Assembly: GCF_004402045.1 (NCBI RefSeq)
Contig: NZ_SOMG01000011.1
Location: 186,001-250,000, forward strand
Length of the DNA stretch: 64,000 nucleotides
Origin: Lelliottia nimipressuralis
Lineage (GTDB): Bacteria > Pseudomonadota > Gammaproteobacteria > Enterobacterales > Enterobacteriaceae
Direction: 5' to 3'
The notes below the pieces were generated by a model, which saw only the letters and a program-made list of their open reading frames with translations, was not told the DNA's origin and made no database searches. Below, piece after piece: positions 1 through 9,674 of this stretch. The position numbers and the translations under genes were made by a program. Numbering within the stretch: the first letter of the stretch is position 1; the number at the start of each line of letters is the position of its first letter.

Positions 1-147
1 ACCTATGCAGGCTACCTGTTTGGCGATCTTCCGATCGTGCAGGAAAACCTTAAGTTACTGATTGTAGCGATTATTGTACTTTCCGTACTGCCAGGCGTTA
101 TCGAAATTATTCGTCACAAACGTGCGGCGGCAAAACAAGCGAAGTAA
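1..147 (+). CDS. dedA: DedA family inner-membrane protein, C-terminal end (partial)
   Basis: The window opens inside a reading frame that runs in frame 1 to a TAA stop. The 48 visible residues contain a [13 protein letters not shown] segment, a hydrophobic final transmembrane helix and a basic Ala/Lys/Arg tail. This matches the C-terminus of the DedA/SNARE-associated membrane protein that lies directly upstream of accD in enterobacteria. DedA proteins are polytopic inner-membrane proteins linked to lipid-carrier or membrane homeostasis. The N-terminal four fifths is outside the window, so integrity cannot be judged. Confidence 0.85.
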   Translation, partial: TYAGYLFGDLPIVQENLKLLIVAIIVLSVLPGVIEIIRHKRAAAKQAK

Positions 148-301
148 AGGCACGCTGGCGGTTCGACCACTTTTTTATCCAAAGTTTCGGGCTGTTATGT
201 TTTAATGTGCAACATTCATGGTCTGTTGGAGGCAAAAATGGCATTATTCGCCTCTTATAGCAAAACTGGCATACGACCAGGTTCAGGCAGAAAGGTTATC
301 A

Positions 302-1207
302 ATGAGCTGGATTGAACGAATTAAAAGCAACATTACCCCAACGCGCAAAGCGAGCATTCCTGAAGGGGTATGGACGAAGTGTGATAGCTGCGGCCAGGTT
401 CTGTATCGCGCAGAGCTGGAGCGCAACCTTGAGGTGTGTCCGAAGTGTGACCACCATATGCGTATGTCGGCGCGCAACCGCCTGCATAGCCTGCTGGACG
501 AAGGTTCTCTGGTAGAACTGGGCAGCGAGCTTGAGCCAAAAGACGTGCTGAAGTTCCGCGACTCCAAAAAATACAAAGATCGTCTGGCCTCTGCACAGAA
601 AGAGACCGGCGAGAAAGATGCGCTGATCGTCATGAAAGGCACCCTGCATGAGATGCCGGTTGTTGCCGCTGCGTTTGAGTTCGCCTTTATGGGCGGCTCA
701 ATGGGCTCCGTGGTCGGTGCGCGCTTTGTGCGTGCCGTTGAGCAGGCGCTGGAAGACAACTGCCCGCTGATCTGCTTCTCTGCCTCCGGCGGAGCACGTA
801 TGCAGGAAGCGTTGATGTCTCTGATGCAGATGGCGAAAACCTCTGCAGCGCTGGCGAAAATGCAGGAGCGCGGTCTGCCGTATATCTCCGTGCTGACTGA
901 CCCAACCATGGGCGGCGTCTCCGCAAGCTTCGCGATGCTGGGCGATCTGAACATCGCTGAGCCAAAAGCGCTGATCGGCTTTGCGGGTCCTCGTGTTATC
1001 GAGCAGACCGTTCGTGAAAAACTGCCGCCTGGCTTCCAGCGCAGTGAGTTCCTCATCGAAAAAGGCGCCATCGACATGATCGTCCGCCGTCCGGAAATGC
1101 GCCTGAAGCTGGCGAGTGTCCTGGCGAAGCTGATGAATCTGCCAGCGCCGAACCCGGATGAACCGCGCGAAGGCGTGGTGGTACCGGATCAGGAACCCGA
1201 GGCCTGA
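302..1207 (+). CDS. accD: Acetyl-CoA carboxylase carboxyltransferase subunit beta
   Basis: AccD forms the alpha2-beta2 carboxyltransferase with AccA and moves the carboxyl group from biotin to acetyl-CoA, making malonyl-CoA for fatty acid synthesis. The 301-residue protein has the four-Cys zinc ribbon near its N-terminus (C27, C30, C46, C49) and a crotonase-like carboxyltransferase core with Gly-rich turns ([20 protein letters not shown]). I chose the ATG at 302 because [10 protein letters not shown] is the family N-terminus; an in-frame ATG at 218 would add 28 unrelated residues. Family length is about 304 residues. It stands alone between dedA and folC and is followed by a strong hairpin terminator. 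Confidence 0.97.
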   Translation: MSWIERIKSNITPTRKASIPEGVWTKCDSCGQVLYRAELERNLEVCPKCDHHMRMSARNRLHSLLDEGSLVELGSELEPKDVLKFRDSKKYKDRLASAQKETGEKDALIVMKGTLHEMPVVAAAFEFAFMGGSMGSVVGARFVRAVEQALEDNCPLICFSASGGARMQEALMSLMQMAKTSAALAKMQERGLPYISVLTDPTMGGVSASFAMLGDLNIAEPKALIGFAGPRVIEQTVREKLPPGFQRSEFLIEKGAIDMIVRRPEMRLKLASVLAKLMNLPAPNPDEPREGVVVPDQEPEA

Positions 1208-1213
1208 TAACTG

Positions 1214-1245
1214 AAAAGGGCAGGGCCGGATGGCGCTGCCCTTTT
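1214..1245 (+). terminator. Rho-independent terminator after accD
   Basis: A perfect 10-bp inverted repeat (AAAAGGGCAG / CTGCCCTTTT) begins 6 bases after the accD stop and ends in a short T-run. It should end accD transcripts, or reduce readthrough into folC. Confidence 0.8.
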
Positions 1246-1277
1246 GCTTTCTAATCTGTTAATGACAACCGGGCATT

Positions 1278-2546
1278 ATGGAAAATAAAAGCATTCCCCA
1301 AGCCACGTCGCCCCTGGCCGCGTGGCTTTCTTATCTGGAAAACCTGCACAGTAAAACCATCGATATGGGGCTTGAGCGCGTAAGCCAGGTCGCCGCGCGT
1401 CTTGATGTGCTCAAACCGGCACCTTTCGTGTTCACCGTTGCGGGTACCAACGGCAAAGGCACCACCTGCCGTACGCTGGAATCCGTGCTGATGGCTGCGG
1501 GTTACAGGGTAGGCGTTTACAGCTCTCCACACCTGGTACGCTACACCGAGCGGGTGCGCGTGCAGAACAGCGAACTGCCGGAGTCGGCGCATACGGCGTC
1601 GTTCGCGGAAATTGAAGCCGCGCGCGGTGAGATCTCATTAACCTATTTCGAATACGGTACCCTGTCGGCACTGTGGCTGTTCAGGCAGGCGCAGCTGGAT
1701 GTAGTGATTCTGGAAGTTGGCCTCGGCGGACGACTTGATGCAACCAACATGGTGGATGCGGATGTGGCGGTGGTTACCAGCATCGCGCTGGACCATACCG
1801 ACTGGCTGGGGCCGGATCGTGAAAGCATTGGCCGCGAGAAGGCCGGTATTTTCCGGGCCAATAAGCCCGCCGTGGTCGGCGAGCCAGATATGCCACACAC
1901 TATTGCTGACGTGGCAAACGAGAAGGGCGCGCGTCTGCTGCGCCGCGGCGTTGACTGGCAGTATGAAGTGCATGACAACGGCTGGTGCTTTAGCGATGCA
2001 CAGGGCGTGCTCGATAATCTGCCATTGCCACAGGTTCCACAGCCTAACGCGGCTACTGCCCTGGCGGCACTTCGTGCGAGCGGGCTTGTGGTCAGCGAGC
2101 ATGCGATCCGCGACGGCATTCAGAACGCAATTCTGCCCGGGCGTTTCCAGATTGTCAGCGAGTCACCGCGTTTGATTCTGGATGTGGCGCACAACCCCCA
2201 TGCGGCGGCGTATCTCGCGGGACGTCTCAAATCGTTACCAAAAACCGGGCGCGTGCTGGCGGTTATCGGTATGCTTCATGATAAAGATATCGGCGGGACG
2301 CTGGCCTGCATGGAGAGTGTGGTCGATAGCTGGTATTGTGCCCCTCTGGAGGGACCGCGCGGCGCGACGGCTGAGCAGTTGATGGAACATCTCGGCAAAG
2401 GCGCAATCTATAGTAGCGTGGCTCAGGCCTGGCATGCCGCGATGGCGGATGCTAAACCAGAAGATACCGTGCTGGTGTGTGGTTCATTCCACACGGTGGC
2501 ACATGTCATGGAAGTGATGGACGCGGGGAGAACCGGTGGCGAGTAA
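1278..2546 (+). CDS. folC: Bifunctional dihydrofolate synthase / folylpolyglutamate synthase
   Basis: FolC adds the first glutamate to dihydropteroate and then lengthens the polyglutamate tail of folates, using ATP. The 422-residue length equals that of the E. coli enzyme. The Mur-ligase-type P-loop GTNGKGT is at residues 56-62, and a second conserved block (LEVGLGGRLDATN) and the C-terminal Mur-ligase domain are present. The gene overlaps dedD by 11 bases, so the two are probably translationally coupled. It lies downstream of the accD terminator in the conserved accD-folC-dedD-cvpA order. Confidence 0.96.
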   Translation: MENKSIPQATSPLAAWLSYLENLHSKTIDMGLERVSQVAARLDVLKPAPFVFTVAGTNGKGTTCRTLESVLMAAGYRVGVYSSPHLVRYTERVRVQNSELPESAHTASFAEIEAARGEISLTYFEYGTLSALWLFRQAQLDVVILEVGLGGRLDATNMVDADVAVVTSIALDHTDWLGPDRESIGREKAGIFRANKPAVVGEPDMPHTIADVANEKGARLLRRGVDWQYEVHDNGWCFSDAQGVLDNLPLPQVPQPNAATALAALRASGLVVSEHAIRDGIQNAILPGRFQIVSESPRLILDVAHNPHAAAYLAGRLKSLPKTGRVLAVIGMLHDKDIGGTLACMESVVDSWYCAPLEGPRGATAEQLMEHLGKGAIYSSVAQAWHAAMADAKPEDTVLVCGSFHTVAHVMEVMDAGRTGGE

Positions 2547-3234
2547 GTTTCAGAACCGTTTAACAGGAACCATTGTGCTGGTCGCGCTCGGGGTGATTAT
2601 TCTCCCGGGTCTTCTCGACGGGCAGAAAAAGCATTATCAGGATGAGTTTGCCGCTATTCCGCTGGTCCCTAAACCGGGTGACCGCGATGAGCCGGATATG
2701 CTGCCAGCGGCGACGCAGGCGCTTCCTGCTCAGCCACCGGAAGGGGCGGCGGAAGAGGTTCGTGCCGGCGATGCCGCAGCACCGTCGCTCGATCCGTCTC
2801 GCCTGGCGGCAGCGAGCAACAGCGACATCGATCCTGTGCCGGTAGAGCAGCCTAAACCTGTAGAAAAACCAAAGCCGGTCGACAAACCGCAGCCGAAACC
2901 GCAGCGTGACAAAACGGCAGACCAGCTTGCCGCGGCGTCAGAGACGCCACCGCCAGCGAAACCGGCTCAGCAAGACGCCGCTGCCCCAACGGGTAAAGCC
3001 TACGTTGTGCAGCTGGGCGCGCTGAAAAATGCGGATAAAGTCAATGAGGTGGTGGGCAAACTGCGCAGTGCGGGATATCGTGTTTACACTTCACCTGGCA
3101 CGCCGGTGCAGGGTAAAATTACCCGTATTCTCGTGGGGCCAGAAGCGTCTAAAGACAAGCTGAAAGGTTCGCTCGGCGAGCTGAAGCAGATCTCCGGCCT
3201 GAGCGGTGTAGTGATGAGCTACAGCGCGAACTAA
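2536..3234 (+). CDS. dedD: Cell-division protein DedD (SPOR domain)
   Basis: DedD is a bitopic inner-membrane protein that binds septal peptidoglycan through its SPOR domain and supports constriction. The 232-residue protein has a short cytoplasmic start, one transmembrane helix (about residues 9-27), a long Pro/Lys/Ala-rich periplasmic linker (about 40-150) and a C-terminal SPOR domain (about 154-230, starting YVVQLGALKNADKV). Translation begins with GTG inside the end of folC; the MASKFQNRL start matches the family. The linker contains degenerate KPVEKPKPVDKPQPK repeats and is longer than in E. coli (about 220 residues in total). Confidence 0.93.
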   Translation: MASKFQNRLTGTIVLVALGVIILPGLLDGQKKHYQDEFAAIPLVPKPGDRDEPDMLPAATQALPAQPPEGAAEEVRAGDAAAPSLDPSRLAAASNSDIDPVPVEQPKPVEKPKPVDKPQPKPQRDKTADQLAAASETPPPAKPAQQDAAAPTGKAYVVQLGALKNADKVNEVVGKLRSAGYRVYTSPGTPVQGKITRILVGPEASKDKLKGSLGELKQISGLSGVVMSYSAN

Positions 3235-3272
3235 GTACGACCTGCTCCTTAAAGAGATAGGCGATAAGCCAC

Positions 3273-3302
3273 GGCGTTGAACATTTTTTCAGCGCCTTTT
3301 TT
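3273..3302 (+). terminator. Rho-independent terminator after dedD
   Basis: A 9-bp stem (GGCGTTGAA / TTCAGCGCC, one G-U pair) with a CATTTT loop runs into a T-stretch 38 bases after dedD. It separates folC-dedD from the purine-regulated cvpA-purF transcript. Confidence 0.75.
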
Positions 3303-3327
3303 ATTTACGCGGGGGAAGGAAATCCCT

Positions 3328-3343
3328 ACGCAAACGTTTTCTT
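3328..3343 (+). promoter_or_regulatory. PurR operator upstream of cvpA-purF
   Basis: The 16-base sequence ACGCAAACGTTTTCTT matches the PurR box, with its central palindromic AAACGTTT. It sits about 57 bases before cvpA, as in E. coli. PurR with hypoxanthine or guanine should repress cvpA-purF-ubiX here. Confidence 0.88.
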
Positions 3344-3399
3344 TTTCTGTTAGAATTCGCCCCGAACTGGATGACAGGGCGTTAAATCGTGGGACACAT

Positions 3400-3888
3400 A
3401 TGGTCTGGATTGATTACGCCATCATTGCGGTGATTGGTTTTTCCTGTCTGGTTAGCCTGATCCGTGGCTTTGTTCGTGAAGCGTTATCGCTGGTGACTTG
3501 GGGTTGTGCTTTCTTTGTCGCCAGTCATTACTACACTTACCTGTCTGTCTGGTTCACGGGCTTTGAAGATGAACTGGTCCGAAATGGAATCGCCATCGCG
3601 GTGCTGTTTATCGCGACGCTGATTGTTGGCGCTATCGTGAATTACGTGATAGGCCAGCTGGTCGAGAAAACCGGTCTGTCAGGAACGGACAGGGTGCTTG
3701 GGATCTGTTTCGGGGCATTACGAGGCGTGCTGATTGTGGCCGCGATCCTGTTCTTCCTGGATACCTTCACCGGGTTCTCCAAAAGCGAAGACTGGCAGAA
3801 ATCGCAGCTCATTCCAGAGTTCAGCTTCATCATCAGATGGTTCTTTGACTATCTGCAAAGCTCGTCGAGTTTTTTGCCCAGGGCATAA
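3400..3888 (+). CDS. cvpA: Colicin V production protein CvpA, inner membrane
   Basis: CvpA is an inner-membrane protein first found as needed for colicin V production and later linked to envelope and bile-salt tolerance. The 162-residue protein equals the E. coli length and has four predicted hydrophobic helices (about residues 5-25, 30-50, 65-90 and 100-122). The ATG at 3400 was chosen because MVWIDYAIIAVIG is the conserved start; a longer frame reading back to 3277 would begin inside the dedD terminator. It is the first gene of the PurR-controlled unit and lies 33 bases before purF. Confidence 0.94.
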   Translation: MVWIDYAIIAVIGFSCLVSLIRGFVREALSLVTWGCAFFVASHYYTYLSVWFTGFEDELVRNGIAIAVLFIATLIVGAIVNYVIGQLVEKTGLSGTDRVLGICFGALRGVLIVAAILFFLDTFTGFSKSEDWQKSQLIPEFSFIIRWFFDYLQSSSSFLPRA

Positions 3889-3921
3889 ACCCTGAGATGT
3901 GGCTTAACGAGGAAAAGACGA

Positions 3922-5439
3922 ATGTGCGGTATTGTCGGTATCGCCGGTTTCATGCCGGTAAACCAGTCGATTTATGACGCGTTATCGGTGCTTCAGCACC
4001 GTGGGCAGGATGCTGCGGGTATCATCACCATTGATGCAAACAACTGCTTCCGTTTACGCAAGGCGAATGGCCTGGTAAACGATGTGTTTGAAGCCCGCCA
4101 TATGCAGCGTCTGCAAGGTAATATGGGTATCGGTCACGTTCGTTATCCTACTGCTGGCAGTTCCAGCGCTTCTGAGGCACAGCCTTTCTACGTCAACTCA
4201 CCGTACGGCATTACCCTTGCTCATAACGGCAACCTGACCAACGCGCATGAGCTGCGTAAAAAGCTGTTCGAAGAGAAACGTCGCCACATTAACACCACCT
4301 CTGATTCTGAAATCCTGCTCAATGTGTTCGCCAGCGAGCTCGATAATTTCCGTCACTACCCGCTGGAAGCAGACAACGTCTTTGCCGCTGTCGCTGCGAC
4401 AAACCGCCAGATCCGCGGTGCGTACGCCTGCGTGGCGATGATCATCGGTCACGGCATGGTGGCCTTCCGCGATCCAAACGGCATTCGTCCGCTGGTGCTC
4501 GGCAAGCGCGACCTCGGTGATGGTCGTACCGAATATATGGTTGCTTCTGAAAGCGTGGCGCTGGATACCCTGGGCTTTGAGTTCCTGCGTGACGTTGCGC
4601 CGGGCGAAGCGGTCTACATTACCGAGAAAGGCCAGCTGTTTACCCGTCAGTGTGCTGATAACCCGGTCAGCAACCCGTGCCTGTTTGAATACGTTTACTT
4701 TGCCCGCCCGGACTCCTTCATCGACAAGATTTCCGTCTACAGCGCGCGCGTGAACATGGGCACCAAGCTGGGCGAGAAGATTGCCCGCGAGTGGGACGAT
4801 CTCGACATCGATGTCGTCATTCCTATCCCGGAAACCTCTTGCGATATCGCGCTGGAAATCGCCCGCATCCTGGATAAGCCATACCGCCAGGGTTTCGTGA
4901 AGAACCGCTACGTTGGCCGTACCTTTATCATGCCTGGACAGCAGCTGCGTCGTAAGTCCGTGCGCCGCAAACTGAACGCCAACCGCGCCGAGTTCCGCGA
5001 CAAGAACGTTCTGCTGGTGGATGACTCCATCGTTCGCGGTACCACCTCTGAGCAGATCATCGAGATGGCGCGCGAAGCGGGTGCGAAGAAAGTCTACCTG
5101 GCCTCTGCGGCACCGGAGATTCGCTTCCCGAACGTGTACGGTATTGATATGCCAACCGCTAACGAGCTGATCGCTCACGGTCGCGAAGTGGATGAAATTC
5201 GCCAGATCATCGGTGCCGACGGCCTGATTTTCCAGGATCTGAACGATCTCATCGACGCGGTGCGCGCCGAGAACCCGGATATTCAGCAGTTTGAATGCTC
5301 CGTGTTTAACGGTATTTACGTGACCAAAGACGTTGACCAGCAGTACCTCGACTATCTGGATTCGCTGCGCAACGACGATGCGAAAGCCGTCCAGCTGCAG
5401 AACGATCTCGAAAGCTTAGAGATGCACAACGAAGGTTGA
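3922..5439 (+). CDS. purF: Amidophosphoribosyltransferase (first step of purine synthesis)
   Basis: PurF converts PRPP and glutamine to 5-phosphoribosylamine, the committed step of de novo IMP synthesis. The 505-residue length equals the E. coli protein. The Met is followed by Cys2 (MCGIVG), which becomes the N-terminal nucleophile of the glutaminase domain. The PRPP-binding loop [13 protein letters not shown] is at residues 363-375. There is no long propeptide and the enzyme is of the non-Fe-S type. A GAGGAAAAG ribosome site lies just upstream. Likely repressed by PurR through the box before cvpA. Confidence 0.98.
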   Translation: MCGIVGIAGFMPVNQSIYDALSVLQHRGQDAAGIITIDANNCFRLRKANGLVNDVFEARHMQRLQGNMGIGHVRYPTAGSSSASEAQPFYVNSPYGITLAHNGNLTNAHELRKKLFEEKRRHINTTSDSEILLNVFASELDNFRHYPLEADNVFAAVAATNRQIRGAYACVAMIIGHGMVAFRDPNGIRPLVLGKRDLGDGRTEYMVASESVALDTLGFEFLRDVAPGEAVYITEKGQLFTRQCADNPVSNPCLFEYVYFARPDSFIDKISVYSARVNMGTKLGEKIAREWDDLDIDVVIPIPETSCDIALEIARILDKPYRQGFVKNRYVGRTFIMPGQQLRRKSVRRKLNANRAEFRDKNVLLVDDSIVRGTTSEQIIEMAREAGAKKVYLASAAPEIRFPNVYGIDMPTANELIAHGREVDEIRQIIGADGLIFQDLNDLIDAVRAENPDIQQFECSVFNGIYVTKDVDQQYLDYLDSLRNDDAKAVQLQNDLESLEMHNEG

Positions 5440-5450
5440 TCTCTCTGCAG

Positions 5451-5470
5451 GTGAGGGCGCTCGCCCTCAC
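5451..5470 (+). repeat. Hairpin between purF and ubiX
   Basis: A perfect 8-bp inverted repeat (GTGAGGGC / GCCCTCAC) with a 4-base loop starts 12 bases after purF. No T-run follows, so it looks like an mRNA processing or 3'-end protection element rather than a terminator. Confidence 0.6.
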
Positions 5471-5528
5471 TTGCAACTCCCCGCAAAATCCTGCACAGTC
5501 TGCCCTGAAATCAGTAAGGGCGAAAATC

Positions 5529-6098
5529 ATGAAACGACTCATTGTTGGGCTCAGCGGCGCCAGTGGCGCGATTTACGGCGTACGTCTGTTACAGGTTCTG
5601 CGTAACGTGGCGGAAGTCGAGACCCATCTGGTGATGAGCCAGGCGGCGCGACAGACCCTCTCTCTGGAAACCGATCTCTCCCTGCGCGATGTTCAGGCCC
5701 TGGCGGATGTCGTTCACGACGCCCGTGATATCGCCGCCAGCATCTCCTCAGGCTCGTTTAAAACGGCCGGCATGGTTATCCTGCCCTGTTCAATTAAAAC
5801 GCTCTCCGGCATTGTGAACAGCTATACCGATACCCTGGTAACCCGCGCGGCGGATGTGGTTCTGAAGGAGCGTCGTCCTCTGGTGCTCTGCGTGCGGGAA
5901 ACGCCGCTGCACCTGGGCCACCTGCGCTTAATGACCCAGGCCGCCGAGCTCGGCGCGGTCATCATGCCGCCGGTACCGGCGTTCTATCATCGCCCAGTCA
6001 CGCTGGATGACGTGATTAATCAGACCGTTAACCGCGTGCTGGATCAGTTTGACATCGACCTGCCTGAAGATCTCTTCACCCGCTGGCAGGGGGCCTGA
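5529..6098 (+). CDS. ubiX: Flavin prenyltransferase UbiX
   Basis: UbiX attaches a dimethylallyl group to FMN to make the prenylated cofactor needed by the UbiD decarboxylase in ubiquinone synthesis. The 189-residue protein equals the E. coli length and shows the flavoprotein N-terminal motif GLSGASGAIYG and the conserved late block RETPLHLGHLRLM. I used the ATG at 5529 because MKRLIVGLSG is the family start; the frame continues upstream to 5436 across the intergenic hairpin but that part is not conserved. Last gene of the cvpA-purF-ubiX unit. Confidence 0.95.
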   Translation: MKRLIVGLSGASGAIYGVRLLQVLRNVAEVETHLVMSQAARQTLSLETDLSLRDVQALADVVHDARDIAASISSGSFKTAGMVILPCSIKTLSGIVNSYTDTLVTRAADVVLKERRPLVLCVRETPLHLGHLRLMTQAAELGAVIMPPVPAFYHRPVTLDDVINQTVNRVLDQFDIDLPEDLFTRWQGA

Positions 6099-6306
6099 TT
6101 CTGTGCACAAACAGAGTGCATGAAAAGAGGCGTTGCCCTGTTTCAGGGCAATTATGCAACGGCGATCATATCCTCGACATTTAATTCGTTTTTTCCCTTT
6201 TTCTCTTTCCGGTTCGTTCGGCAGACCTGCTATCTTTCACCATTAAGGCAATATCGCAACGTTTTATTAACATATTTAACGTCGAAGTTTTGACCAGACG
6301 GCAATG

Positions 6307-6322
6307 TGGCATAAGACCTGCA
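6307..6322 (+). promoter_or_regulatory. Sigma-54 promoter of argT
   Basis: TGGCATAAGACCTGCA fits the sigma-54 -24/-12 consensus (TGGCA-N6-TGCA), with the GG and GC pairs 10 bases apart, 67 bases before argT. Nitrogen-regulated (NtrC/RpoN) expression of argT is known in Salmonella. Enhancer sites in the preceding 200 bases were not resolved. Confidence 0.85.
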
Positions 6323-6389
6323 AGATGAAGCCTGCAACACAACACACAACACAATACATAATAAAATCACGGTATTTGAGGGTAAATGT

Positions 6390-7172
6390 ATGAAGAAGAC
6401 GGTTCTGGCTCTGTCTTTGCTCGTGGGGTTAAGTGCGGCAGCAGGTAGCTACGCAGCGCTTCCACAGACGGTTCGTATCGGTACAGACGCAACCTACGCG
6501 CCATTCTCTTCCAAGGATGCGAAAGGCGATTTCGTGGGGTTTGATATCGATCTGGGTAATGAAATGTGCAAACGCATTGCGGTGAAATGCACATGGGTGG
6601 GCAGCGACTTTGACGCGTTAATCCCGTCGCTGAAAGCCAAGAAAATCGACGCCATTATCTCTTCTCTCTCTATCACCGAAAAACGTCAGCAGGAGATTGC
6701 CTTCTCTGACAAGCTCTACGCTGCGGATTCTCGCCTGATTGCCTCTAAAGGTTCCCCGATTAAGCCAACCATCGACTCGCTGAAAGGCAAGCATGTCGGC
6801 GTGCTGCAGGGATCGACTCAGGAAGGTTATGCCAATGCGACCTGGCGTGAGAAGGGCGTAGACGTGGTGGCTTACCAGAACCAGGATCTGATTTACTCGG
6901 ACCTGGCGGCAGGCCGTCTGGATGCGGCATTCCAGGATGAAGTCGCCGCGAGCGAAGGCTTCCTGAAGCAGCCAGCGGGTAAAGACTACGCATTTGCGGG
7001 CCCGTCTGTGAAAGACAAAAAGTACTTTGGTGATGGTACCGGTATTGGCCTGCGTAAGGATGATACCGAGCTGAAAGCCGCCTTCGACAAAGCCTTTGCA
7101 GAGCTGCGTAAAGACGGTACCTACGACAAACTGGCGAAGAAATACTTCGACTTCAACGTATACGGTGACTAA
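6390..7172 (+). CDS. argT: Lysine/arginine/ornithine-binding periplasmic protein
   Basis: ArgT captures Lys, Arg and Ornithine in the periplasm and delivers them to the HisQMP membrane complex. The 260-residue precursor has a clear signal peptide with cleavage expected after SYA (residue 22), giving a 238-residue mature protein. The body is a type-3 solute-binding fold with [11 protein letters not shown] and [11 protein letters not shown] near the N-terminus and [11 protein letters not shown] later. It is a close tandem paralogue of hisJ. A sigma-54 promoter lies upstream, which suggests induction on nitrogen limitation. Confidence 0.96.
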   Translation: MKKTVLALSLLVGLSAAAGSYAALPQTVRIGTDATYAPFSSKDAKGDFVGFDIDLGNEMCKRIAVKCTWVGSDFDALIPSLKAKKIDAIISSLSITEKRQQEIAFSDKLYAADSRLIASKGSPIKPTIDSLKGKHVGVLQGSTQEGYANATWREKGVDVVAYQNQDLIYSDLAAGRLDAAFQDEVAASEGFLKQPAGKDYAFAGPSVKDKKYFGDGTGIGLRKDDTELKAAFDKAFAELRKDGTYDKLAKKYFDFNVYGD

Positions 7173-7216
7173 GACCTGGCGCTAACGCACTGCAAAGGTG
7201 CGTTGCGGGAGCGGTT

Positions 7217-7253
7217 GACCCAATGCAGTGCATTTAATGCACTGTGTTGGGTC
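7217..7253 (+). repeat. Long hairpin between argT and hisJ
   Basis: Nested inverted repeats (GACCCAA / TTGGGTC outside, CAGTGCAT / ATGCACTG inside) form a near-continuous 15-bp stem 45 bases after argT. No T-run follows. Such a structure could protect the argT 3' end or partly stop transcription, raising the binding protein relative to downstream genes. Confidence 0.7.
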
Positions 7254-7398
7254 GCTGTGTGCATACTTACGCATTTATAATGCAAAAAATCCCGCCTGAA
7301 AGGCATTAATCTTTGCCTGACAGAGGGGATTGATGGCACATTAGCACCACCCCGTCGTCGTAAAAATCCCGTATGAAGACAGTTTGTTGAGGATAAAT

Positions 7399-8181
7399 AT
7401 GAAAAAACTCGTGTTGTCATTATCTCTGGTGCTGGCCTTTTCCAGCGCCACCGCGGCATTCGCAGCCATTCCGCAGAAAATTCGGATTGGTACCGATCCA
7501 ACCTATGCGCCGTTCGAATCAAAGAATTCAAAGGGTGAACTGGTGGGTTTTGACATCGATCTGGCCAATGAGCTGTGCAAACGCATCAAAGCACAGTGTA
7601 CCTACGTTGAGAACCCGCTGGATGCACTGATCCCTTCTCTGAAAGCGAAAAAAATCGACGTAATCATGTCCTCGCTTTCTATCACCGAAAAACGCCAGCA
7701 GGAGATTGCCTTCACCGACAAACTCTACGCAGCCGATTCTCGACTGGTGGTGGCTAAAGCTTCTGATATTCAGCCAACGCTGGAGTCGCTGAAAGGCAAA
7801 CGCGTGGGTGTGCTGCAGGGCACCACGCAGGAAACCTACGGTAACGAACACTGGGCACCGAAGGGGATTGAAATTGTCTCTTATCAGGGCCAGGAAAATA
7901 TCTATGCAGACCTGACGGCAGGCCGTATCGATGCAGCATTCCAGGATGAAGTCGCGGCGAGCGAAGGCTTCCTGAAAACGCCGGTAGGTAAAGTTTACAA
8001 GTTTGGCGGTCCGTCCATTAAGGATGTGAAGTTATTTGGTGTGGGCACCGGTATGGGCCTGCGCAAAGAAGACAACGAACTGCGTGAGGCGCTGAATAAA
8101 GCGTTTGCTGAAATGCGCGCTGACGGCACTTACGACAAACTGGCGAAAAAGTACTTTGATTTTAATGTTTACGGCGGCTAA
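7399..8181 (+). CDS. hisJ: Histidine-binding periplasmic protein
   Basis: HisJ binds L-histidine in the periplasm for uptake by HisQMP. It is a 260-residue precursor with a signal peptide ending AAFA (residue 22). Mature residues closely follow ArgT ([39 protein letters not shown]), consistent with tandem duplication. The ATG at 7399 was chosen because [10 protein letters not shown] starts the signal peptide and has a GAGGATAAAT ribosome site; the frame extends five codons upstream to a TTG without support. Confidence 0.96.
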   Translation: MKKLVLSLSLVLAFSSATAAFAAIPQKIRIGTDPTYAPFESKNSKGELVGFDIDLANELCKRIKAQCTYVENPLDALIPSLKAKKIDVIMSSLSITEKRQQEIAFTDKLYAADSRLVVAKASDIQPTLESLKGKRVGVLQGTTQETYGNEHWAPKGIEIVSYQGQENIYADLTAGRIDAAFQDEVAASEGFLKTPVGKVYKFGGPSIKDVKLFGVGTGMGLRKEDNELREALNKAFAEMRADGTYDKLAKKYFDFNVYGG

Positions 8182-8204
8182 TCGCCCCGTTAAATAACGT
8201 GCGG

Positions 8205-8225
8205 CCCCTCCCGCTGCGGGAGGGG
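8205..8225 (+). repeat. Hairpin between hisJ and hisQ
   Basis: A perfect 9-bp stem (CCCCTCCCG / CGGGAGGGG) with a 3-base loop lies 23 bases after hisJ and has no T-run. In Salmonella a REP hairpin at this junction stabilises the upstream hisJ message; this structure probably does the same job. Confidence 0.65.
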
Positions 8226-8269
8226 AAAAGACACGGTTCCACCACTCACGATACGACAGGGCTCGCGGT

Positions 8270-8956
8270 ATGCTGTACGGATTTTCTGGCGTTATTTTAC
8301 AGGGCGCGCTTGTCACCCTTGAGCTGGCTATCAGCTCCGTGGTGCTGGCGGTGCTGATAGGTCTGGCGGGCGCAGGGGCGAAGCTTTCAGCTAACAAACC
8401 GCTGGCGCTGATCTTTGAAGGCTATACCACGCTCATTCGCGGCGTTCCCGATCTGGTGCTGATGCTGCTTATCTTTTACGGTCTGCAGATTGCGCTGAAC
8501 AGCGTGACGGATGCGATGGGCATGGGACAAATTGATATCGACCCGATGGTGGCCGGTATTATTACCCTCGGCTTTATCTACGGTGCCTACTTCACCGAAA
8601 CCTTCCGCGGTGCTTACATGGCCGTGCCGAAAGGTCACATTGAGGCGGCAACCGCCTTTGGTTTTACCTCTTCACAAACGTTTCGTCGGATTATGTTCCC
8701 GGCCATGATGCGCTATGCGCTGCCCGGCATCGGCAACAACTGGCAGGTTATCCTCAAAGCCACAGCGCTGGTCTCGCTGCTGGGCCTTGAAGATGTGGTG
8801 AAAGCCACTCAGCTGGCAGGTAAAAGCACCTGGGAGCCGTTCTACTTTGCGGTAGTCTGTGGCGTTATCTATCTGGTCTTTACGACCGCCTCCAATGGTG
8901 TGCTGCTTCTGCTCGAGCGTCGCTACTCCGTGGGTGTGAAGAGGGCTGACCTGTGA
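8270..8956 (+). CDS. hisQ: Histidine/LAO ABC transporter permease HisQ
   Basis: HisQ is one of two integral membrane subunits of the HisQMP2 importer, which accepts substrate from HisJ or ArgT. The 228-residue protein has about five hydrophobic helices and the cytoplasmic EAA loop (EAATAFGFTSSQTFRRI) that contacts HisP. It starts with ATG 88 bases after hisJ and overlaps hisM by four bases (GTGA), which implies coupled translation and matched stoichiometry of the two permeases. Confidence 0.95.
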   Translation: MLYGFSGVILQGALVTLELAISSVVLAVLIGLAGAGAKLSANKPLALIFEGYTTLIRGVPDLVLMLLIFYGLQIALNSVTDAMGMGQIDIDPMVAGIITLGFIYGAYFTETFRGAYMAVPKGHIEAATAFGFTSSQTFRRIMFPAMMRYALPGIGNNWQVILKATALVSLLGLEDVVKATQLAGKSTWEPFYFAVVCGVIYLVFTTASNGVLLLLERRYSVGVKRADL

Positions 8957-9669
8957 TTGAGATTATTCAGGAATACTGGAAATCGCTGCTGTGGACAGAT
9001 GGCTACCGCTTTACCGGCGTGGCAATTACGCTCTGGCTGCTGATCTCCTCCGTGGTAATGGGCGGCATTCTGGCGGTGTTTCTTGCCATTGGCCGCGTGT
9101 CGAACAATAAATTTATTCAGTTCCCGATCTGGCTGTTTACCTATGTCTTTCGCGGTACGCCGCTGTACGTGCAGCTGCTGGTGTTCTATTCGGGGATGTA
9201 CACGCTTGAGATCGTAAAAGGCACTGAGATGCTGAATGCGTTCTTCCGCAGCGGTCTGAACTGTACGGTGCTGGCGTTAACGCTCAATACCTGCGCCTAT
9301 ACCACCGAGATTTTCGCGGGAGCTATTCGCTCTGTGCCTTACGGCGAAATTGAAGCGGCGCGTGCGTACGGCTTTTCCTCAGTGAAGCTTTACCGCTGTA
9401 TTATTCTGCCGTCGGCGCTGCGTATCGCGTTACCGGCGTACAGCAACGAAGTGATTTTGATGCTGCACTCCACCGCGCTGGCCTTCACCGCGACGGTGCC
9501 GGACCTGCTCAAAATTGCGCGCGATATTAACTCCGCGACCTATCAGCCGTTTACCGCGTTTGGCATTGCGGCAGTACTCTATTTAATTATCTCTTATGTT
9601 TTGATTAGCCTGTTCCGTAAGGCTGAAAAACGCTGGTTGCAGCATATAAAACCTTCTTCGACGCACTGA
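8953..9669 (+). CDS. hisM: Histidine/LAO ABC transporter permease HisM
   Basis: HisM is the second permease of the importer and forms a pseudo-dimer with HisQ. The 238-residue protein begins with GTG overlapping the hisQ stop. It has five hydrophobic segments and an EAA motif ([18 protein letters not shown]). Its helix pattern resembles HisQ, as expected for the polar amino acid transporter family. hisP follows within 10 bases. Confidence 0.95.
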   Translation: MIEIIQEYWKSLLWTDGYRFTGVAITLWLLISSVVMGGILAVFLAIGRVSNNKFIQFPIWLFTYVFRGTPLYVQLLVFYSGMYTLEIVKGTEMLNAFFRSGLNCTVLALTLNTCAYTTEIFAGAIRSVPYGEIEAARAYGFSSVKLYRCIILPSALRIALPAYSNEVILMLHSTALAFTATVPDLLKIARDINSATYQPFTAFGIAAVLYLIISYVLISLFRKAEKRWLQHIKPSSTH

Positions 9670-9674
9670 GAAAG

